Positions 56,167 to 64,000 of a stretch of 64,000 nucleotides of DNA are shown in pieces (the first letter of the stretch is position 1; each line of letters begins with the position of its first letter). Made by a program: the position numbers and the translations under genes. Origin of the DNA: Arthrobacter cryoconiti (lineage in GTDB: Bacteria > Actinomycetota > Actinomycetes > Actinomycetales > Micrococcaceae); the NCBI RefSeq assembly GCF_020905375.1, contig NZ_JAJJBU010000003.1, positions 496,001 to 560,000 on the forward strand, written 5' to 3'. Under the pieces are notes generated by a model, which saw nothing but the letters and a program-made list of their open reading frames with translations, did no database searches and was not told the origin of the DNA.

Positions 56167-57525
56167 ATGGCAATTACCCTTTTGCCGCTGACCTCCGCTG
56201 CGGCCGGACTTGATCATCCCGACTCGTCATTGATTTCGGGTACTGCCGGAGGCGCCTTGGTGCGCCGCTCCGTCTTGCCTGGAGGAGTACGAGTCCTGAC
56301 AGAGTCAATGCCGGGGCAGCGAAGTGCGACAATCGGGTTTTGGGTCGGTGTTGGCTCTCGGGATGAATCCGAGGGCCAACACGGCTCGACTCATTTTCTT
56401 GAGCACCTGCTGTTCAAGGGAACCCTGCGCCGGACAGCGTTGGAAATTGCGTCAGCCTTTGATGAGGTGGGCGGGGAATCTAACGCAGCTACGGCGAAGG
56501 AAAGCACCTGCTACTACGCACGTGTGCTAGATACCGACCTCCCCATGGCCATCGACGTGATCGCTGACATGGTCACCTCCGCTGTGTTGGACCCGGCGGA
56601 GCTGGAACAAGAACGCGACGTCATCTTAGAAGAAATCGCCATGGACAGCGATGATCCTACGGACGTTGCGCACGAAAAATTTGTTGCCGCGGTTCTGGGT
56701 GAGCACCCCCTGGGTCGCCCCATCGGTGGCACACCAGAGGCTATCAAGTCCGTGCCGCGGGAGTCCGTGTGGGAGCATTACCGCAAGCATTACCGCCCCG
56801 AAACGTTGGTGATCACCGCTGCTGGCGGCCTTGACCACGACGACGTCTGCGCACACGTCCTTTCGGCTTTGCGCACTGCGGGTTGGTCCTTGGACGACGG
56901 CGTCACTCCGGCCCCGCGCCGCAGCGCCGTCCCCGCCACGATCTCCGGAACTGCCGGACTAAAAGTTATTCATCGAAAGGTGGAGCAGGCCAACATCATC
57001 CTTGGCTGTCCATCCTTGACGGCCACCGATCCCCGTCGCTATGTCATGAGCGTGCTGAACTCTGTTCTGGGTGGTGGCATGTCCTCCCGGCTATTCCAAG
57101 AGATCCGCGAAAAGCGTGGTTTGGTTTACTCCACTTACTCCTTCGCATCCTCCTACGCTGATGCCGGGTACTTCGGTATGTATGCTGGCTGCTCCCCGCA
57201 AAAAGTAGCTCAGGTCATCGGTTTGTTGAGTGCCGAGCTGGAAAAGTTGGCACAAGAAGGCATCACCGAGGCGGAGTTGTCTAAGGCTCTGGGACAGATG
57301 TCCGGCGGAATTGTGCTTGCCCTTGAAGATACCGGTTCACGGATGTCCCGGCTGGGCCGGGCGGAGCTTGTAACAGGGGAGTTCCTTGACATTGACGAGA
57401 CCCTTGGTCGGATTCGCGCAGTCACTGTTACACAAGTGCAGGAGTTAGCGCGTGAATTGGCTGCAGCGCCCCGCACCATCACCGTGGTCGGTCCCTTTGA
57501 TGAAGCAGAGACGTTCGGGTTGTAA
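56167..57525 (+). CDS. M16-family zinc peptidase
   Basis: A 452-residue pitrilysin-type peptidase. The inverted zinc motif HFLEH (in STHFLEHLLFKG) gives two His ligands and the catalytic Glu; a downstream Glu in the ESTCYYARVL region completes the site. The C-terminal half is the inactive M16 homology domain (HRKVEQANIILG; GGMSSRLFQEIREKRGLVYS). Usual neighbour of pnp in actinobacteria and Firmicutes. The start ATG lies four bases after the pnp stop. Confidence 0.93.
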   Translation: MAITLLPLTSAAAGLDHPDSSLISGTAGGALVRRSVLPGGVRVLTESMPGQRSATIGFWVGVGSRDESEGQHGSTHFLEHLLFKGTLRRTALEIASAFDEVGGESNAATAKESTCYYARVLDTDLPMAIDVIADMVTSAVLDPAELEQERDVILEEIAMDSDDPTDVAHEKFVAAVLGEHPLGRPIGGTPEAIKSVPRESVWEHYRKHYRPETLVITAAGGLDHDDVCAHVLSALRTAGWSLDDGVTPAPRRSAVPATISGTAGLKVIHRKVEQANIILGCPSLTATDPRRYVMSVLNSVLGGGMSSRLFQEIREKRGLVYSTYSFASSYADAGYFGMYAGCSPQKVAQVIGLLSAELEKLAQEGITEAELSKALGQMSGGIVLALEDTGSRMSRLGRAELVTGEFLDIDETLGRIRAVTVTQVQELARELAAAPRTITVVGPFDEAETFGL

Positions 57526-57580
57526 ACGCGTTTTTGTAGGATCTATTTTTCTGCCCGGATTCAGAATCCTGGCCCAGCGT

Positions 57581-57859
57581 TTAGCCTCCAGCGAACGGGG
57601 GCAGAACGTCAACGACGTCGCCTTCTCCAAGAGTGGTGGCTAGATCGCGTTGAGCAACCTCATTGAGCAGAAAGCTGCACCGGGTGAGCAATTCGGGCAG
57701 CGGGGGAGTGCCCTTGGAAGCTGATACTGGAAAAGAGGAAGCTAGGAGGACCGAGAGGTCTCTTAGTGTAAATGGGGTAGATTCATCCACCCCTAATTCA
57801 ATGAGCTGTTCCTCGACGCCGGCAGCGGCAGCGGCTGCCGCAAAAAATCGAACCTTCAT
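57581..57859 (-). CDS. moaD: Molybdopterin synthase small subunit MoaD
   Basis: A 92-residue ubiquitin-like sulfur carrier. The C-terminal GG (PPFAGG) is thiocarboxylated and inserts sulfur into cPMP with MoaE. FFAAAAAAAGVEEQ and SFLLNEVAQ also match. GGGAGAT about 5 bases before the ATG supports the start. It is antisense to the other Moco genes in the window and is not next to moaE (62310). Confidence 0.9.
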   Translation of the reverse strand: MKVRFFAAAAAAAGVEEQLIELGVDESTPFTLRDLSVLLASSFPVSASKGTPPLPELLTRCSFLLNEVAQRDLATTLGEGDVVDVLPPFAGG

Positions 57860-57937
57860 CTTAATCTCCCATGATGTTCAGGCGCCGTTGCGCTTGTCCT
57901 AGCTTGTGCGCTGAAGGCTGGATGCTAGGACGAACCG

Positions 57938-58105
57938 TCAGCACCCTTCGAAGAAGGCCTCGCTGTGTGTACGACTCAACGCTACTTCATCGACGTCGGC
58001 GAAGCCATCGAAGGTGAATCGGGCCCCGCCGGCCCTGGCCTTGACGCCTGCTCCACGGACCATGCCGGAGACTAGTTCTCGGTCAAAAGATCCAATATGA
58101 AATCT
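57938..58105 (-). pseudogene. Orphan coding-like fragment upstream of moaD
   Basis: A 55-codon open stretch on the minus strand, after an in-frame stop at 58106-58108. It reads RFHIGSFDRELVSGMVRG, AGVKARAGGARFTFDGFADV and DEVALSRTHSEAFFEGC. Third positions are GC-rich and codon choice resembles genes nearby. No convincing start is present (the first ATG would give 41 residues). It may be the C-terminal remnant of a lost gene or a short real protein. I do not recognise the family. Confidence 0.4.
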
Positions 58106-58159
58106 TTAATGAAATCTGCACGTTAGACTGTTCTGGGGCCGTGAATTGGAAAGGAAGTT

Positions 58160-59785
58160 ATGCAAGCACGACGGTACTGGGGTCTTGCTGGGTTAGTCTG
58201 CGTCGCAGTGGGGGTGGCGCTAGGCGAATTGCTGGCCGCGTTCACCAGCCCGGCCGCATCGCCTGTAAGCGCCGTAGGTCAGGCAGTGATTGGTCTGTTA
58301 CCGGGTCAGGTCAAAGAATGGGCCATTCATCTTTTCGGGACGGCCGATAAAACAGTTTTACTGCTGACCATGGTCCTTGTGATGGGACTGTTGGCATTTT
58401 CGGCCGGTGTCTTGGAGAAGGCACGCCGAGGTATGGGAATGGTACTTATTGGTGCGTTTGGTGTGGTGGGACTTGCCGCCGTCGCTGTAAACGCGCAAGC
58501 CTCAATTCTGGCGTATGCCGCTCCAATCGTTGCCGCTGGTGTCGCTATGGGGCTTTTGTCCTGGGTGCGCGGCCGTTTTCTGGATGATGATTTAGCTCTC
58601 CACCAGGCGTCCGAACTCAGGGCTGCAAAGATGGCAGCCGACTCCAAGGGTGTGTCCGGGAAGCAAAAAACTCCGACCCGCACTCCGGCAGCAATACGCG
58701 AAACGAGTGCTCGCGAGGCGTCCCGGCGTAAATTCTTGGTGACCATGGGTACCGGCGCCGCGCTGGCAGTAGTTGCTGGAGGTGCCTCGACTATTTTTAG
58801 ACGCGCAAGCGTCGTGGTGACGGAACTGCGAGCTATGGTGCGGTTGCCGATGCCGAAAAAGCCGGCTGCGCCAATACCAGCAGGTGCTCAATTGGATATT
58901 CCCGGGATTACCTCTTTGGTGACGGATCCGGAGACATTTTACCGAATCGATACCGCCCTCGTCGTTCCCGCTGTGAACTCGGACACGTGGACGGTCAAGG
59001 TAACAGGCATGGTGGAGCGGGAAATCACCCTCAACTATGCCCAACTCTTGGCAAAACCCATGGTGGAGGAGCACATAACTATTGGCTGTGTCTCCAATGA
59101 AGTAGGAGGCGGACTGGTTGGCAACGCACGCTGGCTAGGCTGGCCCGTGCGCGAATTGTTGGCCGAAGCTGGTGTGTTGCCGGGTGCGGACATGGTGCTT
59201 TCGCGAAGTACGGACGGGTTCACGGCGGGCACACCCCTTGAAGCCATGACGGATGATCGCAACTCCATGATTGCCGTCGGTATGGACGGGGAGCCGCTTT
59301 CCTTGGTCCATGGCTATCCCGCCAGGATGGTCGTGCCAGGCCTGTATGGCTACGTCTCAGCCACTAAATGGCTCATGGAATTGAAGGTGACGACTTTTGC
59401 CGCGGATCAGGGTTATTGGACGCCGTTGGGATGGAGCGCCTTGGGGCCAATAAAGACCGCGTCACGCATCGACGTTCCCCGCTCTGGTGCCAAACCTTCG
59501 GCAGGACAGTTCACAGCCGCCGGGGTTGCCTGGGCTCCTGAGCGCGGTATTTCCGCTGTCGAGGTAGCGCTTGACGGCGGATCTTGGGTCAAGGCGACTC
59601 TCGCCGAGGCTATCAACAAGGACACCTGGGTGCAGTGGAAGGTTTCACTGGATCTGGCCGCTGGCGGGCACGAACTCAAGGTGCGAGCCGTGGATGGAGA
59701 AGGGACTGTGCAAACAGCTACTCTTGCCGCGCCGGCACCCAACGGTGCCAGTGGCCACCACACGGTGAATTTCACTGCGCAGTAG
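58160..59785 (+). CDS. Membrane-anchored sulfite-oxidase-fold molybdoenzyme
   Basis: A 541-residue oxidoreductase. About four membrane helices fill residues 5-135. A charged cytoplasmic loop ends at SRRKFL (188-193), a Tat-like motif that precedes a fifth hydrophobic segment. The exported domain (about 245-430) is the Moco domain of the sulfite oxidase family, with the Mo-ligating Cys at about 310 (ITIGCVSNEVGG) and HGYPARMVVPGLYGYVS. A dimerisation domain follows to the C terminus. GGAAAGGAAG precedes the start ATG. Next to the Moco genes, so their product may load this enzyme. Substrate unknown. Confidence 0.87.
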   Translation: MQARRYWGLAGLVCVAVGVALGELLAAFTSPAASPVSAVGQAVIGLLPGQVKEWAIHLFGTADKTVLLLTMVLVMGLLAFSAGVLEKARRGMGMVLIGAFGVVGLAAVAVNAQASILAYAAPIVAAGVAMGLLSWVRGRFLDDDLALHQASELRAAKMAADSKGVSGKQKTPTRTPAAIRETSAREASRRKFLVTMGTGAALAVVAGGASTIFRRASVVVTELRAMVRLPMPKKPAAPIPAGAQLDIPGITSLVTDPETFYRIDTALVVPAVNSDTWTVKVTGMVEREITLNYAQLLAKPMVEEHITIGCVSNEVGGGLVGNARWLGWPVRELLAEAGVLPGADMVLSRSTDGFTAGTPLEAMTDDRNSMIAVGMDGEPLSLVHGYPARMVVPGLYGYVSATKWLMELKVTTFAADQGYWTPLGWSALGPIKTASRIDVPRSGAKPSAGQFTAAGVAWAPERGISAVEVALDGGSWVKATLAEAINKDTWVQWKVSLDLAAGGHELKVRAVDGEGTVQTATLAAPAPNGASGHHTVNFTAQ

Positions 59786-59912
59786 ATAGAACGGCGCAGT
59801 AGATAGAACGGCGCAGTTGGTGGAGCAGCGCAGTTGGTGGAGCAGCGCAGTCAGCCAAGCTGCGCTGCTCGCAAAGCTGCGCCGTCAGCAAAGCAGCGCA
59901 GTTCGCGGAACC
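59777..59912. repeat. Eight degenerate 17-bp units after the molybdoenzyme gene
   Basis: Units start at 59777, 59794, 59811, 59828, 59845, 59862, 59879 and 59896; each begins GCGC. Units 1 and 2 are identical, and so are 3 and 4. Units 5-7 carry reversed parts. The first unit includes the last codons of the upstream gene. Confidence 0.85.
59840..59870. terminator. Hairpin within the 17-bp array
   Basis: GAGCAGCGCAG (59840-59850) and CTGCGCTGCTC (59860-59870) form a perfect 11-bp stem with a 9-base loop. It is terminator-like, without a T-tract. Confidence 0.5.
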
Positions 59913-60018
59913 GTCTCGTGGGGAAACCTTGGTGGTGTGCGCCCAGATACCACTGCCACCTCACCTAGGATGGGGTGCAGCGAACGTGCCCAATGAGTTA
60001 CTCCGGGAGGAAATGTTA

Positions 60019-61305
60019 ATGCGAAGGACAGTTGCCGAACACCAAGGTGCCGTGCTTGAGGTGCTGACAAAGGCTTGGAGTGGTCCGGAGGGAACCCTCC
60101 GGACCGAAGATGTCGGGGAACGAATGCCGTTAGCTGAGGCAGCTGGGCGAGTGCTGGCCGGCGACTTGGTGGCGCCTTTGTCCTTGCCTCCTTTCGCTAA
60201 TTCGCAGATGGACGGCTTTGCTATTCTCTCCGATACGTCACAACCGGAATACGTTGATTCCATAGAATCAACCACCTTTACGGTGACTGCTACCATCCCC
60301 GCCGGCGTCACGCCTTCGCGGCTGCCGTCGGGTATGGCTGCACCGATCATGACGGGGGCCATGATGCCAGACGGTGCCGACGCCGTCGTGCCCGTGGAGA
60401 AAGCGGACCCTGCCCGCTTTCTAGCCGAAGGCGAGTCGGTGGTACTGCCGCTGACGCGAGCAGGTACTTATGTTCGCGCAATGGGCAGTGACCTGGCTCA
60501 GGGTGAACTGGCCATTGCTGCAGGGACGCTGTTAAATGCTGCGCACATCGGCTTGGCTTCCGCGTTGGGTTGCGTTCAGCTCACGGTTCGGCGAAAACCA
60601 CGGGTTTTGCTAGTGACCACCGGGGATGAGGTGATGCTCCCGGGTGATCCCCGGGCCTCGGATGGACTGCCAGCGGGGAAAATTTTTGATGCCAATATGG
60701 CTTTGCTGCGGACCAGTTTCCAACAGGCTGGGGTAGAGGTCGTTTTGGCTCCAGTAGTTGCGGACCAGCCCCAGGCATTGTTGGAGATGCTTGAGAGCTA
60801 TGTGGGGCCCAGTGCCCGCGGAGGGATCGATTTGATTGTCTCCACGGGTGGTATCAGTGCCGGCGCATTTGAGGTGGTTAAGCAAGCGCTCGATGATGCG
60901 AGCGTTGAGTTTGTTTCGGTGGCGCTGCAACCCGGTGGCCCGCAGGCGTTGGGCACGTTCCTGGGTGTGCCCTTCATCGGTTTCCCCGGAAATCCTGTCA
61001 GCGGGGTGGTCTCCTTTGAGCTGTTTTTACGCCCCGCATTGAGCGAAATCCTTGGAGCTCCCGAGCCGAGGCGTCGGGTGCTGGCGACCCTGGAACATGC
61101 GTTAGACTCACCAGCTGGAAAGTACCAGGTTCGCCGTGGAATCTACGAAGGCCCGGAATTTGAATCGGCGGCATCCGTGCGGGAAGTAGGCGGACCCTCC
61201 TCACATTTGCTGGCGTCGTTAGCCCAGGCAAACGCACTAATCCACATCCCGGCCGGGGTTACGGAACTTGAGTCCGGAGCAAAAGTGGAAGTATGGCTGT
61301 TATGA
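60019..61305 (+). CDS. moeA: Molybdopterin molybdenumtransferase
   Basis: Inserts molybdate into adenylated molybdopterin; 428 residues. [30 protein letters not shown] and [17 protein letters not shown] match the MoeA/gephyrin E fold. ATG 60019 has GGGAGG 8 bases upstream; the frame runs open to 59929. Stop overlaps moaC. First gene of a tightly packed moeA-moaC-mog-moaE string. Confidence 0.94.
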   Translation: MRRTVAEHQGAVLEVLTKAWSGPEGTLRTEDVGERMPLAEAAGRVLAGDLVAPLSLPPFANSQMDGFAILSDTSQPEYVDSIESTTFTVTATIPAGVTPSRLPSGMAAPIMTGAMMPDGADAVVPVEKADPARFLAEGESVVLPLTRAGTYVRAMGSDLAQGELAIAAGTLLNAAHIGLASALGCVQLTVRRKPRVLLVTTGDEVMLPGDPRASDGLPAGKIFDANMALLRTSFQQAGVEVVLAPVVADQPQALLEMLESYVGPSARGGIDLIVSTGGISAGAFEVVKQALDDASVEFVSVALQPGGPQALGTFLGVPFIGFPGNPVSGVVSFELFLRPALSEILGAPEPRRRVLATLEHALDSPAGKYQVRRGIYEGPEFESAASVREVGGPSSHLLASLAQANALIHIPAGVTELESGAKVEVWLL

Positions 61306-61823
61306 CCGGCACTCAACCATCTAAATTAACCCACTTGCGCCAAGACGGTACCGCCCAGATGGTGGACGTCTCTGAAAAGGCCGTGACTACTCGGGAGGCC
61401 ACCGCGAGCGGGGTGGTTCACACCACGGCGGAGGTCATGGTGTTGCTGGGCGCAGGCGAACTACCAAAGGGCGATGCGTTGGCAGTGGCGCGCGTGGCGG
61501 GCATCATGGCGGCGAAAAAGACACCCGAGCTCATTCCGCTGTGCCACCCGCTGCCAATCTCTAAGGTGACTGTGGATTTTGAGCTGGGCACCACCACTGT
61601 TGGTATTTTTGCCACTGTCAAGACCCGAGGGGTGACGGGTGTTGAAATGGAAGCACTTACCGCAGTGTCCGTGGCGGCACTTAGCGTGTACGACATGCTC
61701 AAGGCGGTGGACAAGCACGCAGTTATTTCGGATATCTCGGTGCTTGCTAAAAGTGGCGGGAAAAGAGGGGACTGGAGCATGGCAAGCAGTGCGGGCGCAG
61801 AAGACGGTGAGGCATCCAAGTGA
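61302..61823 (+). CDS. moaC: Cyclic pyranopterin monophosphate synthase MoaC
   Basis: Second step of Moco synthesis, converts the MoaA product to cPMP; 173 residues. [20 protein letters not shown] and [20 protein letters not shown] are the family signatures; the active-site Lys and Asp lie in [17 protein letters not shown] 61302 overlaps the moeA stop (ATGA); ATG 61293 is an alternative. No moaA gene (step one) lies in the window. Confidence 0.94.
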   Translation: MTGTQPSKLTHLRQDGTAQMVDVSEKAVTTREATASGVVHTTAEVMVLLGAGELPKGDALAVARVAGIMAAKKTPELIPLCHPLPISKVTVDFELGTTTVGIFATVKTRGVTGVEMEALTAVSVAALSVYDMLKAVDKHAVISDISVLAKSGGKRGDWSMASSAGAEDGEASK

Positions 61824-62320
61824 ACGATTCAAATTCTGAGGTTTCGCCAGGTGCTGCAGGAGTGCTGATTGCTTCCACACGCGCAGCAGCGGGCGTCTAC
61901 GAGGATAAGACCGGACCGGTGATCGTCGATTGGCTGCGTGAACGGGGCTTTGATGTAGCCGAGCCTGTGGTCGTTGCGGATGGTCCTGCCGTTGGCCAGG
62001 CACTGCGCGCATTATTGGTCAATCAACCGTCCGTTGTGCTGACCAGCGGGGGCACGGGGTTGAGTCCTACTGACCAGACCCCTGAAATGACACTTCCCTT
62101 GCTAGAACGCGAAGTTCCGGGCATCATGGAAGCGATCCGGGCCGCGGGACTGAGCAAAACGCCGATGGCGGCCCTAAGCCGGGGACATGCTGGTCTCGCG
62201 GGGGACACTCTCATCGTGAATCTGCCGGGTTCACCCAAGGGTGTCATGGACGGCTTGGCCGTTTTGGAACCCATCATCAAGCATATTTGTGAACAGGTGA
62301 GGGGCGGGCATGGGCACTAA
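61820..62320 (+). CDS. mog: MogA/MoaB-family molybdopterin adenylyltransferase
   Basis: Adenylates molybdopterin before MoeA acts; 166 residues. [20 protein letters not shown] holds the TSGGTG nucleotide-binding loop, and [13 protein letters not shown] is the second conserved motif. The GTG start overlaps the moaC stop (GTGA). The stop lies inside moaE by 11 bases. Confidence 0.93.
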   Translation: MNDSNSEVSPGAAGVLIASTRAAAGVYEDKTGPVIVDWLRERGFDVAEPVVVADGPAVGQALRALLVNQPSVVLTSGGTGLSPTDQTPEMTLPLLEREVPGIMEAIRAAGLSKTPMAALSRGHAGLAGDTLIVNLPGSPKGVMDGLAVLEPIIKHICEQVRGGHGH

Positions 62321-62771
62321 TCTGGATGTAGTTGCCGCGCTGTTGAGCGCAGATCCCATCTCCGTCGACACCGCGATTGCGGCCGTTGAGTCCCAGCGGG
62401 CCGGAGCAGTTGTCAGCTTCAGCGGGGTAGTTCGCAACCATGACGGGGGCAAGCGGGTTCAGCGGCTCTCCTACAGTGCGCATCCGCTTGCCCAAGAAGT
62501 TCTGAACCGGATTGTCACCGAACTTGCCGGTGCTAAAGGGGCTGCCGATCCGGACGGGCATCCCGTGCGTATCTGGGTGGCACACCGTGTGGGACCGTTG
62601 GAAATCGGTGAACCTGCGTTGGTGTGCGCGGTTGCTTCCTCACACAGGGCCGAGGCCTTTGAAATCTGCTCGGAGTTGGTGGAACGGGTCAAAGCTGAAG
62701 TACCTATCTGGAAAGAGCAGTTCTACACCGACGGAAGCGTTGAATGGGTCGGGGCGGGAATGCTGCCTTAA
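62310..62771 (+). CDS. moaE: Molybdopterin synthase large subunit MoaE
   Basis: The catalytic half of molybdopterin synthase; uses the MoaD thiocarboxylate; 153 residues. GAVVSFSGVVRNHDGGKRVQ, WVAHRVGPLEIGEPALVCAV and EVPIWKEQFYTDGSVEWVGA are typical. Start overlaps mog by 11 bases. Its partner moaD is on the other strand some 4.5 kb upstream. Confidence 0.94.
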   Translation: MGTNLDVVAALLSADPISVDTAIAAVESQRAGAVVSFSGVVRNHDGGKRVQRLSYSAHPLAQEVLNRIVTELAGAKGAADPDGHPVRIWVAHRVGPLEIGEPALVCAVASSHRAEAFEICSELVERVKAEVPIWKEQFYTDGSVEWVGAGMLP

Positions 62772-62838
62772 ACTGCCCTCCAGTGAGGCCAGGCTGACGT
62801 GAAGCCGTAGTGCGGATAATGGTGGCCGTGAAAACCAG

Positions 62839-62844
62839 TAGGCT
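62839..62844 (+). promoter_or_regulatory. -10 element before dapB
   Basis: TAGGCT lies 7 bases before the dapB ATG with no SD, suggesting that transcription starts at the codon (leaderless). The same hexamer precedes the gene at 16250. Confidence 0.5.
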
Positions 62845-62851
62845 TAAACGT

Positions 62852-63610
62852 ATGAGTGAAATGCTAAAGGTCGCCGTTCTCGGCGCCAACGGACGTATGG
62901 GCGCGGCGGCTGTTGACGCCGTGGGTGAGGCAGCAGGCATGGAATTGGTAGCGGCTTTAGGGCGCGCCGATTCGCTGGAGATGCTTCGTGACTGTGGTGC
63001 AGAAGTCGTTGTAGATCTCACTGTCCCTTCCGCCACGGAAGCTAACGTTCGCTTTGCCGTTGAGCATGGCATGGACGTTGTCGTTGGTACCTCCGGTTGG
63101 GATGCGGTGCGTTTGGAATCACTCCAGGCCTTGTTGGCGGACCATCCCGAAAGCGGTGTCCTCATCGCGCCGAACTTCGCCCTCGGTTCAGTGCTCGCCA
63201 CCCACTTCGCTACCAAAGCTGCGAAGTACTTTGACTCCGTTGAAATCATTGAACTCCACCACCCGGCCAAAGTGGATGCTCCCTCCGGTACTGCGTTGCG
63301 CACGGCCGAACTCATAGCTGCGGCCAGGAGGGCTGCGGGTGTACCCGCAGCCCCGGATGCAACAGAGACCGAACTCGACGGCGCCCGTGGTGCCAGCGTC
63401 GAGGGCATACCTGTCCACAGCGTTCGGCTAGCCGGATTGGTAGCGCACCAAGAAGTGCTGTTTGGCAACGCGGGGGAGGGACTGAAAATCCGTCATGATT
63501 CTTTCAACCTTGGCTCTTTCATGCCAGGAGTGCTGCTGGGAGTGCGCACGGTTGGAACACGTCCCGGATTGACATTGGGACTTGATGGTTACCTTGACTT
63601 GGAAGGCTAA
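62852..63610 (+). CDS. dapB: 4-hydroxy-tetrahydrodipicolinate reductase
   Basis: NAD(P)H-dependent step of lysine and diaminopimelate synthesis, needed for peptidoglycan; 252 residues. The Rossmann motif VAVLGANGRMGAAAV and the catalytic stretch IELHHPAKVDAPSGTAL (His and Lys at the active site) are intact, as is VHSVRLAGLVAHQEVLFGN. ATG 62852 gives the standard start; ATG 62861 is possible. Earlier in-frame ATGs fall in the promoter region. Confidence 0.95.
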   Translation: MSEMLKVAVLGANGRMGAAAVDAVGEAAGMELVAALGRADSLEMLRDCGAEVVVDLTVPSATEANVRFAVEHGMDVVVGTSGWDAVRLESLQALLADHPESGVLIAPNFALGSVLATHFATKAAKYFDSVEIIELHHPAKVDAPSGTALRTAELIAAARRAAGVPAAPDATETELDGARGASVEGIPVHSVRLAGLVAHQEVLFGNAGEGLKIRHDSFNLGSFMPGVLLGVRTVGTRPGLTLGLDGYLDLEG

Positions 63611-63614
63611 GACT

Positions 63615-64000
63615 GTGGAAAAGATCCGTATCAGTAGAACCAAAGTCTGGGTCGCCTTGATCGCCTTGCTGCTGGTTTTTTACATGGTCGTCATGCTTCA
63701 GCGTTCCTTTACGCTCATGTTCGTCTCACCCGAATGGCAAGCCAAAGTCATGGGCGCGGCGTATTTCCTGATACCTCTCGTTGTGGCGTGGGTACTGGTC
63801 AACGAGATCCTTTTTGGCGCCCGTACCGAAAAGTTGGCCACCATCCTTGAATCGGAGGGTGGGTTGCCGGTGGATGAGCTGCCACGAACCCCTGCCGGAA
63901 GGATCATCCGGGCCGCCGCTGACGCCGAATTTGAAAAATACAAGCAGCAGGCTGAGGAAGCGCCAGGAGACTGGCGGTCCTGGTTCCGTCTCTCCTGCGC
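63615..64000 (+). CDS. Membrane protein, 5' part, cut by the window end
   Basis: A frame opens at GTG 63615, five bases after the dapB stop, and runs off the right edge. The 128 visible residues have two hydrophobic segments (VWVALIALLLVFYMVVML and VMGAAYFLIPLVVAWVLVNE), then a soluble charged part (GGLPVDELPRTPAGRIIRAA) ending in GDWRSWFRLSC. The last part looks like the start of TPR-type helices. Uncharacterised proteins of this layout often follow dapB in Micrococcaceae. Confidence 0.8.
   Translation, partial: MEKIRISRTKVWVALIALLLVFYMVVMLQRSFTLMFVSPEWQAKVMGAAYFLIPLVVAWVLVNEILFGARTEKLATILESEGGLPVDELPRTPAGRIIRAAADAEFEKYKQQAEEAPGDWRSWFRLSC

Noticed and set aside
62704-63468. Minus-strand frame of 254 residues over dapB
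   Set aside because: It covers the clear dapB coding sequence and has a Ser/Ala/Thr-rich, shadow-like composition.

Overview
The window reads as a chromosomal segment of a Gram-positive, moderately high-GC actinobacterium of the Micrococcaceae (Arthrobacter in the broad sense). The support is gene content and order: tsf-pyrH-frr-cdsA; dxr-M50 protease-ispG-GNAT; rimP-nusA-ylxR-infB-rbfA-truB-ribF-rpsO-pnp-M16 protease-dapB; many GTG starts; a lone WXG100 protein; and a leucine-degradation cluster laid out like the one in Mycobacterium tuberculosis. It is almost all ordinary, densely packed chromosome. I see no rRNA, tRNA, CRISPR array, insertion sequence, phage or integrated element.

Layout. 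1-4064: translation, UMP kinase, ribosome recycling, CDP-diacylglycerol synthesis and a protein with four DivIVA-like segments. 4061-8067 (minus): LytS-type kinase, LytTR regulator, small membrane protein and SSS symporter. Divergent from it, 8208-10232 (plus): a DUF485 protein with an acetate-type symporter. The gap between these operons holds a LytTR-type direct repeat and a CRP/GlxR-type palindrome. 10358-11736 (minus): a thermolysin-like M4 protease and an emfourin-like inhibitor, start-stop coupled. 11887-16164: an Lrp regulator divergent from a branched-chain 2-oxoacid dehydrogenase operon (E1 alpha, E1 beta, E2), with a perfect CRP/GlxR consensus between them. 16652-25116: a TetR regulator divergent from acyl-CoA carboxylase beta and alpha, acyl-CoA dehydrogenase, CoA-transferase A and B, MaoC hydratase and a CitE-like lyase. 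Together these form a nearly complete route from leucine to acetyl-CoA and acetoacetate.

25200-31627: dxr, site-2 protease, a SatD-like HTH protein with a membrane partner, a YciI protein, ispG and a GNAT enzyme. 31774-36339: a FadH-like flavoenzyme with a PadR regulator, a lone WXG100 protein and an ABC-2 exporter. 36471-42137: proS, a TauE/SafE transporter, a VIT-family transporter and a DUF4439 protein with an Asp-rich repeat. 42290-57525: the nusA-infB region through to pnp and the M16 peptidase. 57581-62771: molybdenum cofactor genes (moaD on the minus strand; moeA, moaC, mog and moaE on the plus strand) with a membrane-anchored sulfite-oxidase-fold enzyme. 62852-64000: dapB and a truncated membrane protein.

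I found no clearly undescribed multi-gene system. The observations most worth checking are regulatory or structural: two CRP/GlxR-like sites tying acetate uptake to branched-chain catabolism; the LytTR repeat; a SatD-like gene whose strong promoter overlaps a palindrome and probably gives a leaderless transcript; a possible ATC start codon in the CitE-like gene; four self-complementary blocks before rbfA; an array of eight degenerate 17-bp units; an internal Tat-like motif in the oxidoreductase; and an orphan coding-like fragment beside moaD.
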